DNA from: Shouchella clausii
GTDB lineage: Bacteria > Bacillota > Bacilli > Bacillales > Bacillaceae_D
Reading direction: 5' to 3'
NCBI RefSeq assembly: GCF_002250115.1
Contig: NZ_CP019985.1
Location: 1,984,001 to 2,048,000, forward strand
Length of the DNA: 64,000 bases
Numbering within the stretch: the stretch's first letter is position 1; each line of letters begins with the position of its first letter. Of the stretch, positions 49,001 to 57,317 are shown one piece after another. Both the position numbers and the translations under genes were made by a program. Below the pieces are notes generated by a model. It was not told the origin of the DNA. It worked only from the letters and a program-made list of their open reading frames with translations, and did no database searches.

Positions 49001-52000
49001 CCAACAGCAAGCGAATCAAATCCTGCTTGAAGACTCGTTCCGCCTGTATGCGACAACGGTCAGCGGAAACGGGCAGTTTGCAAAAGCAGAAGAGCTAGAG
49101 CGTGACAAAGACTATACACTCGAGATCAACACAGCTGATGACGGATCGCAAACGTTTGTCCTATCCTTCTTAGAAGACATCAGCAGGCCGTATATCCTCG
49201 AATACCAGTCTTACATCAATGCAAGCGATGGCGAAGAAATCAGCAATACGATTAAATTTGAAGGCAAACAAATCACAACTGAAAGAACGGACTCAAGTGA
49301 AACGATCAAAGTCCGTCTCACTGACGGTGGTGGCAGTGGCTCAGGGGAACGCGGCAGTCTTGAAGTCATCAAAGTCGACGCCAACAGCAAAGAAGTGTTG
49401 CCTGGTGCACGCTTTACGCTGTATGACAAGGAAGGCAAAATTGCTTTGCGCACCGTTGTGACAGGGGAAGACGGCAAGGCGATATTCCGGAACTTGCGCT
49501 ATGACGATTACTTGTTAAAAGAAGACAGTGCCCCTGACGGCTATGTTGTCGGCATCGATGCTGAAACCGTAAAAGTTGACAGCAAAACGACAACAATCAC
49601 GGTGGAAAACAAGAAAATCACCCGTGAAGTTGCGTTAACCAAAGTCGATGTAGACACAAAACAAGCGCTAGCTGGCGCGGAGTTTGCATTAGAGAAAAAA
49701 GCAGGCGACAATTGGGAGACAATTGAGGAAGGGCTTGTTACGAACGAAGACGGCCAACTTGTATTAACCGAATTGGAACCTGGTGACTACCGGTTTGTGG
49801 AAACGAAAGCGCCTGTCGGTTATGAACTTGACAATCAGCCAATCGAATTCACGATTGACGACAAACAGACAGAACGAATCCTTTTAACAAAAGACAATGT
49901 CATCATCAAAGGCAGCGCTGTTTTGAAAAAAGTCGACGCAGCCACTGGTGAACCACTTGAAGGAGTATCCTTTAAACTCGTCCAAGACGGGAAGACAATA
50001 AAAGAAGATCTTGTCAGTGACAAAGATGGCTTCGTAAAAGTAAGCGGCCTTCGCCCAGGAGCCTATGAACTGATCGAAACAACAGCGTTAGAAAATTATA
50101 AGCTAGACCCAACGCCGATTCCGTTTGAAATCGAAGCGGGCCAAGAGAAAGAACTTACTATTGGCGAGAAAGAGAACGCCCTGGTCACAGGCGGCATACG
50201 TTTGACAAAAGTCGATGCCGATGACAATCGCCTTGCCCTGCAAGGAGCCGTGTTTGCCCTTCTTGATGAAGAAGGCAATGTCTTAAGGGAAGGGCTGGAA
50301 ACAGATGACTCTGGCCAGTTGACGATTGAGCAGCTTGCTCCTGGCAACTACCAGCTTGTCGAAACAAAAGCACCTGTTGATTATGAACTCGATGACACGC
50401 CAATTCCTTTTACAATCGAGAAAAGCCAACAGGAAACGATTCAAGTTGAAAGAAAGGTCGAAAACCACTTAATCACAGGAGCAGTCGAACTGAAAAAACA
50501 AGATAGCAAAGACGGCTCAGTTTTAGAAGGAGCGGAGTTCTCCCTCTATACAGAAGACGGTGAACTTGTGGAAGAAGGCCTCGTTACTGGTGAGGATGGG
50601 ACAGTGTATGTCGAAGGCTTGAAGCCAGGCAAGTATTACTTTGTCGAGACACAAGCACCTGCCCATTACCAAGCTGACGATACAAAGCGTCCTTTTACAA
50701 TTGAACGGAGCCAGCTTGAAAAAGTAGAGCTAATCGTCGAAAACGTGCTCATCCCAGGTGCGGCCACGTTAATCAAAGTCGACGAAGACAATGAAAACGT
50801 CCGTCTAGAGGGTGCCGTTTATACCCTTGAAGATGAAGACGGAACGGTCATTGAAGAAGGGTTAACTACGGATGAAGAAGGGCGCATTGTCGTCACTGAC
50901 TTGCCTCCTGGTGTTTACTATTTTATTGAAACGAAAGCGCCTGAGCATTATCAGTTAGACAATACGCCAATCAAAGTTGAGATCGAAAAGGGCCAACAAG
51001 AGGCGATTCAAGTCAAAGCGGTGAATAAACTCGTCACAGGCAGCGTGGTGCTTGAAAAGCATGACAGCGAAAGCGATGCGCTGTTGTTAGAAGGGGCGGA
51101 GTTCTCGCTTGTTGACGAAAATGGCAACACGGTCAAAGAGGGGCTCACGACAGACGCAAGCGGCCGTATTGTTGTTGAAGGATTAAAACCAGGCAAATAT
51201 GCATTTGTGGAAACAAAAGCGCCTGCCGATTATCAGTTAGACGAAAAGCCAATTCCGTTCGAGATTGTTCGCAGCCAAAAAGAAGCACTGGTTGTAGAAA
51301 AGAGCAACACGTTAATACCGGGTGCTGTTGAATTGGTGAAAGTCAATCAACACGATACAGCCGAGACATTAGCGGGTGCTGAATTTACGTTGCTTGATGG
51401 CGAAGGGAATGTCTTAGAAGAAGGGCTAACTACAGACGAAGAAGGCAAGCTGCGCGTTGAACAACTTGCCCCAGGCACGTATCAATTTATCGAAACGAAA
51501 GCGCCACAAGGCTTTGAATTGTCAAGTGAACCGCTGCCGTTTGTCATTGAACGGAGCCAGCAAGAAACGCTAAAAGTTACGGCGTTCAACAAGTTGGTTC
51601 GCGGTGAAATCGAGTTGAGCAAGATTGACAGTGACAATGACGCAATTGCTTTAAAAGGGGCCGAGTTTGAACTGCGGACCAAAACAGGCGAAGTCGTTGC
51701 TTCTGGCACAACCAATGATGCAGGCAAACTTGTCCTAAGTGACATTTTGCCAGGGGACTATGTACTTGTCGAAACGAAAGCACCTTTTGGCTATCAACTT
51801 GATGCCACACCGATCGATGTAACGGTTGATCGTGACCAAAAAACAGCTGTTTCTGTCACAAAAGAAAACACGCTTATTCCTGGTTCGGTCATTGTGGAAA
51901 AAGTGGACGCAGCTGACCAACAATTGTTGTTAACAGGAGCCGCGTTTAGCCTTCTGGATGAAGCGGGGAATGTATTGCAAGAGAACCTTATGACTGACCA

Positions 52001-52784
52001 ACATGGAAGACTGGAAATAAACAACCTGCCGCCAGGGGATTATCAACTTGTCGAAACAAAAGCGCCTGAGCATTATCAGTTAGACGAAACGCCGATTGTG
52101 TTTACGATTGAGAAAGGCCAAACTGCCGCGCCAGTGATAACAGTTGAAAACACGCTCACGCCAGGAAGCGTCGAAATTGTGAAGGTTGACAGCAGCGATG
52201 GTGCACGTTTGGAAGGAGCCGTCTTTACCGTGCTAACAGAGGATGGCGACATCGTTGCAGAAGGGCTGACAACCGATGGATCAGGCAGCGTACAGCTTGA
52301 TGGCTTAGCGCCAGGCAAGTACCAACTTGTTGAAACAAAGGCGCCAGCTGACTACCAGCTAAACGAAACGCCGATTCTGTTTGAAATTAGCAAGGGCCAA
52401 ACAGAACGGCTTGTGCTAACGGTTGAAAATACTCTCATCCCACCAGGTGAAGAGCCAAAAGAACCACAGCCGCCTAGCGAGCCAAAAGAACCACAACCGC
52501 CTAGCGAGCCGAAGCAGCCACCGACAGAACCAGGCGATGGCCAAACGCCAACTGGGCCACAAAACAATAACGGCGGCACAGGAACAGGCAAGACAGGGCA
52601 ACCAAAAGCAGGTGGCGGTGAGCCAAGTCCGCTGCTTTCAAAAGGAGCACAGCCTGCTTCAGGGGGACAATTGCCACAAACAGGCGAAACCGAGATGTTC
52701 ATGTTGATGGTTGCCGGATTGTTGTTGATGGCGATTGGCGCTCTTACACTAGTGAACGGACGTTTGGCAAGAAAAAGGGGATAG
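46017..52784 (+). CDS. Giant LPXTG-anchored adhesin with collagen-adhesin-type and SpaA/Cna-B repeats
   Basis: 2255 residues, ATG behind GGGAGGGG. Signal peptide ~1-31; first beta-rich adhesin domain to ~170; Glu/Lys-rich acidic linker to ~270. Then about five collagen-adhesin-type domains (~270-1105), each opening with a pattern like KRNASYDPATQTITWEIHYN. Eleven SpaA/Cna-B repeats follow (~1110-2140), each with a Lys near KVD and a Glu in ETKAP, the residues that form isopeptide bonds. A Pro/Glu stalk (PKEPQPPSEPKEPQPPSEPK) precedes LPQTGE (2219-2224), a helix and a basic tail (RLARKRG). It is presumably attached to the wall by the sortase encoded 17 bp downstream. Confidence 0.95.
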   Translation: MKNKATAILLIFVLLVQAFIAQLAGAVQVYAQEPEASTFEALASLVDENGEPLTEEATLAAEDQVHVKIDWSLTGHTQQETYHIKLPEQWQPDKIEWKEEGHGDEMVTYSLNGTELTMSFPEQEEAVQASGTVELSAYFSQDAIGEAAEADLVFLVGDTAQVIPVSFQVKEELEQEPVQEEAPASTEEEQVNEEGDTPESEKQAPETEKEVETPVADEEEVAAEEKQEEASKEEQEEASKENEEDVEANDQEAEATEAAEADVVSQAVVGEIEKNIITGIVLRDGDGNLINADENPGNKPALGDDVQIEITWELPNGHGYGSGSTFTFSLPDIFHVYNDVNGELTFGDTTVGSFTLKEDGTVVMTFNEQIEELSNVHGLLNFRTIIREDLVGDVDREVVFDVKDEVVANIPISLQPKAGSDIDKRGQVNRAYNATEIEWTVDFNKQLKTINQAVLKDPIQQRQALKKDSIEVYKLDVQLDGTVKQGERVDPSEYTVTEDPFEIQFGDISSAYRVVFSTEITDEDGTNYANKATLTGKNSEDLSAEASVTTRRGEALAKRNASYDPATQTITWEIHYNYNEKSIKQADAVLVDSFSESHDLIADSIKVERITLDENGNEKEAVNADNYEVTPGQHGFELKFTEDINDAYKITYKTKANERVLEDGKIDNIVKSGGREANGSQGTSQQVLHKGYSNINYKDKTVQWRIDFNRDGYEMKDVFFTDTFTNGGLELERDSFKVLRKGIEVDPSEYTLEETDEGFTLRFHEPISEPHQIVYTTKFHYDELRGDQFRNHVHMKWTTEDGKTWEKEASSGFKPDTYTTNNGFKNGSYNAVTKEITWTVGINYDLKNLTVMNVTDYIKGKQTLVEGSIEVYRAELTGGSNGIRKGEKLEPSEYELELLSDEKPGFHVRFPGERDEAYIIEYKTSVEGELIVDRYDNTATLSSEGREPVDLNAHVTVQHGGSYVEKGGKQNGKVIDWNVAINAGQSKVSEAKVIDQQQANQILLEDSFRLYATTVSGNGQFAKAEELERDKDYTLEINTADDGSQTFVLSFLEDISRPYILEYQSYINASDGEEISNTIKFEGKQITTERTDSSETIKVRLTDGGGSGSGERGSLEVIKVDANSKEVLPGARFTLYDKEGKIALRTVVTGEDGKAIFRNLRYDDYLLKEDSAPDGYVVGIDAETVKVDSKTTTITVENKKITREVALTKVDVDTKQALAGAEFALEKKAGDNWETIEEGLVTNEDGQLVLTELEPGDYRFVETKAPVGYELDNQPIEFTIDDKQTERILLTKDNVIIKGSAVLKKVDAATGEPLEGVSFKLVQDGKTIKEDLVSDKDGFVKVSGLRPGAYELIETTALENYKLDPTPIPFEIEAGQEKELTIGEKENALVTGGIRLTKVDADDNRLALQGAVFALLDEEGNVLREGLETDDSGQLTIEQLAPGNYQLVETKAPVDYELDDTPIPFTIEKSQQETIQVERKVENHLITGAVELKKQDSKDGSVLEGAEFSLYTEDGELVEEGLVTGEDGTVYVEGLKPGKYYFVETQAPAHYQADDTKRPFTIERSQLEKVELIVENVLIPGAATLIKVDEDNENVRLEGAVYTLEDEDGTVIEEGLTTDEEGRIVVTDLPPGVYYFIETKAPEHYQLDNTPIKVEIEKGQQEAIQVKAVNKLVTGSVVLEKHDSESDALLLEGAEFSLVDENGNTVKEGLTTDASGRIVVEGLKPGKYAFVETKAPADYQLDEKPIPFEIVRSQKEALVVEKSNTLIPGAVELVKVNQHDTAETLAGAEFTLLDGEGNVLEEGLTTDEEGKLRVEQLAPGTYQFIETKAPQGFELSSEPLPFVIERSQQETLKVTAFNKLVRGEIELSKIDSDNDAIALKGAEFELRTKTGEVVASGTTNDAGKLVLSDILPGDYVLVETKAPFGYQLDATPIDVTVDRDQKTAVSVTKENTLIPGSVIVEKVDAADQQLLLTGAAFSLLDEAGNVLQENLMTDQHGRLEINNLPPGDYQLVETKAPEHYQLDETPIVFTIEKGQTAAPVITVENTLTPGSVEIVKVDSSDGARLEGAVFTVLTEDGDIVAEGLTTDGSGSVQLDGLAPGKYQLVETKAPADYQLNETPILFEISKGQTERLVLTVENTLIPPGEEPKEPQPPSEPKEPQPPSEPKQPPTEPGDGQTPTGPQNNNGGTGTGKTGQPKAGGGEPSPLLSKGAQPASGGQLPQTGETEMFMLMVAGLLLMAIGALTLVNGRLARKRG

Positions 52785-52800
52785 AAAGAAGGGACATTTC

Positions 52801-53418
52801 TTGCGAAAAAGGACATTTTTTATAGGAATGTTGCTCATCATTGCGGGACTGGCGCTTGTCGCTGTCCCGCTAACAAAAGAGTGGCAGCAGGCAAATGGAG
52901 TGGCTCAACTAGAAAAAGCGCTAGCCGCTGTCCAAACGGGAGAAACGATTGAAGAGACGGATGGAGAAGCGACCATTGGAGAGACGGATGAGTCACCATC
53001 CCCTTGGACAAAAGAACAGTTAGAGGCAGTGATGGAACTGGAAATCCCTGCAATTGACTTAAAACAGTATATACTTGATGAAACAACGGATGAAAACTTG
53101 GCCTTAACGCTAACGCAAATAAAGCAAGAACAAGTGCCAGGAGAAGGAAACTTTGCTGTCGCGGGCCATCGTGGCTACCGAGGCGACAGGCATTTCCGGC
53201 AATTGCTAAATGTGCAAAAAGGCGATGAAATTCGCCTTCATGCCGATGACGGCAAAACGTATATTTATGTGGTCAAGAGCACGGAAATTATCGAACCAAC
53301 TGATGTAGACGTGTTAAACGATGGAGAGCAGCCGGAAATTACATTAATTACGTGTACGTTATCGGGCCAGCAGCGTGTAGCGGTGAAAGGCGACTTAATT
53401 GATGTGATTGAAGCGTAG
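52801..53418 (+). CDS. Class D-type sortase
   Basis: 205 residues from TTG (GAAAGAAGGGA upstream). One N-terminal membrane helix (about 6-24), an acidic linker, and a catalytic barrel with His123 (VAGHRGYRGDRHF), Cys185 (TLITCTLSG) and Arg192 (QQRVAVKG). All three sortase residues are present. It would cleave LPXTG and join the threonine to the cell wall. Its position directly after the LPQTG adhesin suggests a dedicated pair. Class D is favoured by size and GHR/TLITC motifs; a housekeeping role is the alternative. Confidence 0.92.
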   Translation: MRKRTFFIGMLLIIAGLALVAVPLTKEWQQANGVAQLEKALAAVQTGETIEETDGEATIGETDESPSPWTKEQLEAVMELEIPAIDLKQYILDETTDENLALTLTQIKQEQVPGEGNFAVAGHRGYRGDRHFRQLLNVQKGDEIRLHADDGKTYIYVVKSTEIIEPTDVDVLNDGEQPEITLITCTLSGQQRVAVKGDLIDVIEA

Positions 53419-53440
53419 AGAAAGAGAGAATCAAACAGAT

Positions 53441-53482
53441 GAGCGACGGTTATTTGCCAACCGTCGCTCGTCTTATTTTTTT
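53441..53482. terminator. Terminator after the sortase gene
   Basis: GAGCGACGGTT pairs perfectly with AACCGTCGCTC, followed by GTCTTATTTTTTT. Confidence 0.88.
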
Positions 53483-53604
53483 AGTTCGCGTTTAAAATAG
53501 CGAATGCCGAGAATAAGAAAATATCCACCAAGCCCAAAGAAGCCGAACAAGAAAACGAATGCGAAAATCTGGTAAAGGGCTGTTCCGATTGAAAATTGGT
53601 CCAA
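53473..53604 (-). CDS. Small one-helix membrane protein (DUF4083-like)
   Basis: 43 residues from TTG with AGGAAAGGAAG upstream. The product is a short polar start, one hydrophobic helix (IFAFVFLFGFFGLGGYFLILG) and a basic tail (RYFKRELKK). The pattern resembles the small DUF4083 proteins of Bacillus. The stop codon overlaps the T-run of the sortase terminator. Confidence 0.5.
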   Translation of the reverse strand: MDQFSIGTALYQIFAFVFLFGFFGLGGYFLILGIRYFKRELKK

Positions 53605-53730
53605 TGGTAGACTTCCTTTCCTATAATTTTAAGAAGCAGCGAACAGACAGGCGTTGGCGCTCGGAAACGCGGTAGCCTGCTATTGCTGATAAACGAGCTG
53701 TTAAGCGCTTTTATTCGTACTGGATAGGCA

Positions 53731-54069
53731 TTAATGGCCTTTTTTCTTTTTAAGCCTGCGAAACAATTCAAGCTGTTCACCTAAAAATTCTTTTTCTTCC
53801 TCATCTAAATTCGTGAACGTATAAGCAGAGCCGTTTTCTTTTACTTTGTCGGACGGTGCGGCTTTAATGTCTGTTTCTCCCGCAATATACGCAATGGAAA
53901 CATTATATTTTTCGGCGAGCTGCTTTAATTTGGCAATCGAAGGTTCGTTGCGCCCTTGTTCGTAAAAGCCGTATGCACTTTCCGTAATGCCAAGGAACGA
54001 AGCGACTTCTTGTTGCGTTAGCTGGTGAGCTTTCCGCAGCTCTCGTAAGCGGTCATTCAGTTCAGCCAT
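53731..54069 (-). CDS. XRE-family transcriptional regulator
   Basis: 112 residues. The N-terminal Cro/C1 helix-turn-helix is textbook (LRELRKAHQLTQQEVASFLGITESAYGFYEQGRNEPSIAKLKQLAEKYNVSIAYIAGETD). The C-terminal acidic helix (LDEEEKEFLGEQLELFRRLKKKK) may mediate oligomerisation. The ATG at 54069 follows AGGAAGG; 26 more codons are open upstream without support. Three TTGGGTAAA copies in the region upstream are possible operators for it. Confidence 0.88.
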   Translation of the reverse strand: MAELNDRLRELRKAHQLTQQEVASFLGITESAYGFYEQGRNEPSIAKLKQLAEKYNVSIAYIAGETDIKAAPSDKVKENGSAYTFTNLDEEEKEFLGEQLELFRRLKKKKGH

Positions 54070-54116
54070 AAACAAATCCTTCCTATTTGTTATTGTCACA
54101 ATTATACAACTAAAAG

Positions 54117-54196
54117 TTGGGTAAAGGAACAAAACGAACATGAACACTCTGTAAAATTGGGTAAAATGCTTGACTCCCTAATTTACGTTGGGTAAA
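54117..54196. promoter_or_regulatory. Three direct TTGGGTAAA repeats in the XRE divergent region
   Basis: TTGGGTAAA occurs at 54117-54125, 54157-54165 and 54188-54196, with start-to-start distances of 40 and 31 bp. The repeats lie between the XRE gene and a divergent small gene. Autoregulation by the XRE protein is inferred only. Confidence 0.45.
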
Positions 54197-54358
54197 CTGA
54201 CTACAAATGGGAGCGCCTTCCTACATAACTCCATGACTTGCACGTGCTATTGAGGGAAAGAGTTCATTCGGTACGGCCACCGCCGCGTATCCTCTTACCT
54301 ATTGAAGAGCGCCTCATTTTGAAAAGACTGATTTTATTGACAAGGAGGAGGTGAAAAA

Positions 54359-54613
54359 GTGGCTGATATTCCCTACAGCGTCTGTTCCTGTTTATACACG
54401 GGCATCCAAAAAAGCATTGCTTTTCTGACAATGCAAGCCAATGCCGTGCAAGCATCAAAGGAGTGTGTATGGAAAAGGTATGACGACCAGCTGTATCACG
54501 AAGTAAAAGAAGCGTTGCAATGGCACCGCCAACATTGTATGGCTGATACGAGCCATTTAGAAGAAGCGTTGCGTGTCTTTGAAAACACCTATAACCAAGT
54601 ACATGATAAATAA
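54359..54613 (+). CDS. Small hypothetical protein, Cys/His-containing
   Basis: 84 residues, GTG start eight bases after a strong GGAGGAGGTG. It is mostly helical in appearance with no membrane helix; it contains four Cys and several His (VCSCLYTG, KECVW, WHRQHCMADTSH). No family is recognised. It is transcribed divergently from the XRE gene, downstream of the TTGGGTAAA repeats, so it may be the regulator's target. Confidence 0.55.
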   Translation: MADIPYSVCSCLYTGIQKSIAFLTMQANAVQASKECVWKRYDDQLYHEVKEALQWHRQHCMADTSHLEEALRVFENTYNQVHDK

Positions 54614-54663
54614 CAGCAGACGTCTTTCTCCGTAAGGTCGTTATGTGTACGACTACTTATTAA

Positions 54664-54677
54664 TAAAAACGTTTACA
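54664..54677. promoter_or_regulatory. cre-like site upstream of the peptide ABC operon
   Basis: TAAAAACGTTTACA differs from the CcpA consensus TGWAAACGTTTWCA at one position (A for G). It lies about 100 bp before the binding-protein start. Confidence 0.45.
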
Positions 54678-54778
54678 ATCAACAGTTAACAAAAGTGGCG
54701 ATTGCCACCAAAGCCCCACTTCAAGCAATCCGAATGTAGCAAGCAGTGGGTCGTTCACTTGTGAAAGAGGGGTTGACT

Positions 54779-56338
54779 ATGAAATATGCATATCTCATTT
54801 TAGCGGTTGTAGGATTGGTGCTGTCCGGCTGCGGCGGCGGGACGGCGGAAGAAGATACGATGGCCTTGGATGAGGGGGCTGCGTCTGTGGATGAAAACAA
54901 TAAAACGTTAACGATTGCCCTTGGCACCGACATCGTCACATTTGATATCCATGACCACAACAATACGTCAACAGAAGCTGTCCATGACAACATGTTTAAC
55001 TATTTATTCAAACGTGACGAAAACAATGTCATCCAGCCAGAGCTCGTTGATACATTTACGCAAATCGATGACGTCACCGTCGAAATGACATTAAAAGAAG
55101 GTGTGACTTTCCACAATGGCGATACACTCACAGCAGAAGACGTGAAATTTACACTTGAACGTGTCGCTACAGATGAAACGCTGCAAGAATATCCGAATTA
55201 TCGGCAAATTAAGGAAGTCGACACCATCGATGAACGGACTTTCCAGATCATTACGCACGAACCTGAGCCATCTTTGTTGCACCGTTTGTCACGACTTGGG
55301 TCAGGCATCCTGCCGAAACGCTACATTGAAGAAGAAGGGTGGGACCATTTTCTCGCCCATCCAATTGGGACAGGACCGTATGAATTTAAAGAATGGGTCC
55401 GTGATTCACGGATTGTGTTGACGCCTTATGACGATTATTTTGAAGGGCCAGTAGAAGAGTGGGATGAAGTCGTCTTCCGCATTATTCCAGAAAATTCAAC
55501 CCGCGTATCGGAGCTGCTGACAGGCGGAGTCGATATCGCCGTCAACATCCCGCCTGCTGATTGGGACCGGGTCAACGGCAATGCAGGGACAGCGATGAAA
55601 TCAGAGACGTCCAACCGGACGATGATGCTAATTCTCCGGGCGACAGACGGCTACCCGACTGCCGATGTCCGCGTCCGCAAAGCGCTTAATTTGGCAATTG
55701 ACAACGGGGCGATTACGGACAGCGCCTTGCGCGGGGCAGGGACGCCGACTAAAACGCGCGTAGCGCCAGGCAATTTTGGTGCGGAGGAATCTTTGTATGA
55801 TACGTATGACTATGATCCTGAAGAAGCAAAGCGTCTCCTTGAAGAAGCTGGTTATGGCGATGGATTTGAAATGACGCTCCATTCCCCTAGGGGGCGCTAT
55901 TTGCAAGATGCTGAAATAGCCGAGTTGATTGGCGGCATGCTGCAAGCGATCAATGTCAGCGTCAATGTCGAGCTGATGGAATGGAGCAATTTCGTCGAAA
56001 TGCGCCAAGCAGGCGCCAATAAAGATGCTTATTTGATCGGCTTAGGAAATTCAATGTTTGACGGCGCTTACAGTGTCGACTGGTACCGCTCTGATCGTTT
56101 TGTCGGCCAAACTGACTATAAAAATAAAGAGATAGACGCATTGCTCGAAGCTTCGGCTGTCAATATGGACCAAACCGAACGGGCTGAGCAACTGAAAGAA
56201 ATCCAGCGCATTGCCGATGAAGAGCTGCCCCATATAATGCTTCATCAAGAGACCGTCAATTATGGTGTCAATGATCGGATTGATTTTGTCCCAAAAATGG
56301 ATGAAATGATCTACGCACCTGAAATTAAGAGAAAATAA
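54779..56338 (+). CDS. Peptide ABC transporter substrate-binding lipoprotein (family 5)
   Basis: 519 residues, ATG behind GAAAGAGGGG. Lipoprotein signal with lipobox LSGC (Cys17) and a Gly-rich tether. SBP_bac_5 features: TLTIALGTDIVTFDIHDHNN, EGVTFHNGDTLTAEDVKFTLERV (family signature), HPIGTGPYEFKEWVRD, VRVRKALNLAIDNGAI. It is the first gene of a five-gene importer plus an M20 peptidase. The substrate is probably a short or modified peptide. Confidence 0.93.
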   Translation: MKYAYLILAVVGLVLSGCGGGTAEEDTMALDEGAASVDENNKTLTIALGTDIVTFDIHDHNNTSTEAVHDNMFNYLFKRDENNVIQPELVDTFTQIDDVTVEMTLKEGVTFHNGDTLTAEDVKFTLERVATDETLQEYPNYRQIKEVDTIDERTFQIITHEPEPSLLHRLSRLGSGILPKRYIEEEGWDHFLAHPIGTGPYEFKEWVRDSRIVLTPYDDYFEGPVEEWDEVVFRIIPENSTRVSELLTGGVDIAVNIPPADWDRVNGNAGTAMKSETSNRTMMLILRATDGYPTADVRVRKALNLAIDNGAITDSALRGAGTPTKTRVAPGNFGAEESLYDTYDYDPEEAKRLLEEAGYGDGFEMTLHSPRGRYLQDAEIAELIGGMLQAINVSVNVELMEWSNFVEMRQAGANKDAYLIGLGNSMFDGAYSVDWYRSDRFVGQTDYKNKEIDALLEASAVNMDQTERAEQLKEIQRIADEELPHIMLHQETVNYGVNDRIDFVPKMDEMIYAPEIKRK

Positions 56339-56383
56339 AAACGACGGCCGGGGGAACCTGGCCTTTGCAAAGGAGGCGAGCCA

Positions 56384-57301
56384 ATGGGCCCTTTTTTACT
56401 GAAGCGCTTGGCACAAATCATTCCAGTGCTATTCATTATTTCGTTTGTCATTTTCGCGCTCGTCTACATAGCCGGCAACCCTGTAGCGCTCATGTTGCCG
56501 GATGATGCGTCCCAAGAGGAGATAGACCAATTGACGGCCTCGCTTGGTTTAGATAGGCCGTTTATTGTCCAGTACGGCAACTATCTCCTTCATCTTATGC
56601 AAGGTGATTTTGGTGATTCATTCCGCTACAACACAAGCGCATTGCCTCTTGTGCTTGAGCGGCTTCCTGCGACGTTGGAACTAGCTGTCGCCGCTTTAAC
56701 GCTAGCTGTATGTATTGCGATTCCACTCGGGATTTGGTCGGCGACCAAGCAAAACTCACCGTTAGACTTGATAGCAGCAGGTGGGGCAGTGCTTGGCAAA
56801 GCGATGCCTAATTTTTGGCTTGGCATCATGTTGATCTTGCTTTTTTCCGTTACACTCGGCTGGTTGCCTGTTTCAGGAAGAGGGACGTTCGCCCATTTAC
56901 TATTGCCTGCCATCACACTGGCAACAGGGATAGCGGCAGAAATGACGAGGCTGCTCCGTTCGAACATGATTGAAATTTTAAGCCAAGATTATATTCGCAC
57001 CGCCAGAAGCAAAGGAATCCGTGAAACGTTGGTCGTTTACAAGCATGCCCTTCGCAACTCGCTCATTCCACTCGTCACGATCACTGCTTTGCAAACATCG
57101 ACTGTGGTCGGCGGTACATTGATTACAGAAACGGTCTTCTCGTGGCCAGGAATCGGGCAGTTGCTCATCCAAGCCGTCAATACGAGAGACATGGCGATTG
57201 TACAAGCATGCGTGTTCGTGATCGCCTTTCTTGTGATCGCAATGAATTTGCTTGCAGACGTGCTTTACCGGTTCCTTGATCCACGGATTAAATACGACTA
57301 G
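56384..57301 (+). CDS. Peptide ABC transporter permease (DppB type)
   Basis: 305 residues with six membrane helices. The N-terminus FLLKRLAQIIPVLFIISFVIFAL is typical of DppB/OppB. The ATPase-docking loop is YIRTARSKGIRETLVVYKHALRNSLIP. GGAGG lies upstream of the ATG. Confidence 0.93.
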   Translation: MGPFLLKRLAQIIPVLFIISFVIFALVYIAGNPVALMLPDDASQEEIDQLTASLGLDRPFIVQYGNYLLHLMQGDFGDSFRYNTSALPLVLERLPATLELAVAALTLAVCIAIPLGIWSATKQNSPLDLIAAGGAVLGKAMPNFWLGIMLILLFSVTLGWLPVSGRGTFAHLLLPAITLATGIAAEMTRLLRSNMIEILSQDYIRTARSKGIRETLVVYKHALRNSLIPLVTITALQTSTVVGGTLITETVFSWPGIGQLLIQAVNTRDMAIVQACVFVIAFLVIAMNLLADVLYRFLDPRIKYD

Positions 57302-57317
57302 GAGGGAAATCAAACCG

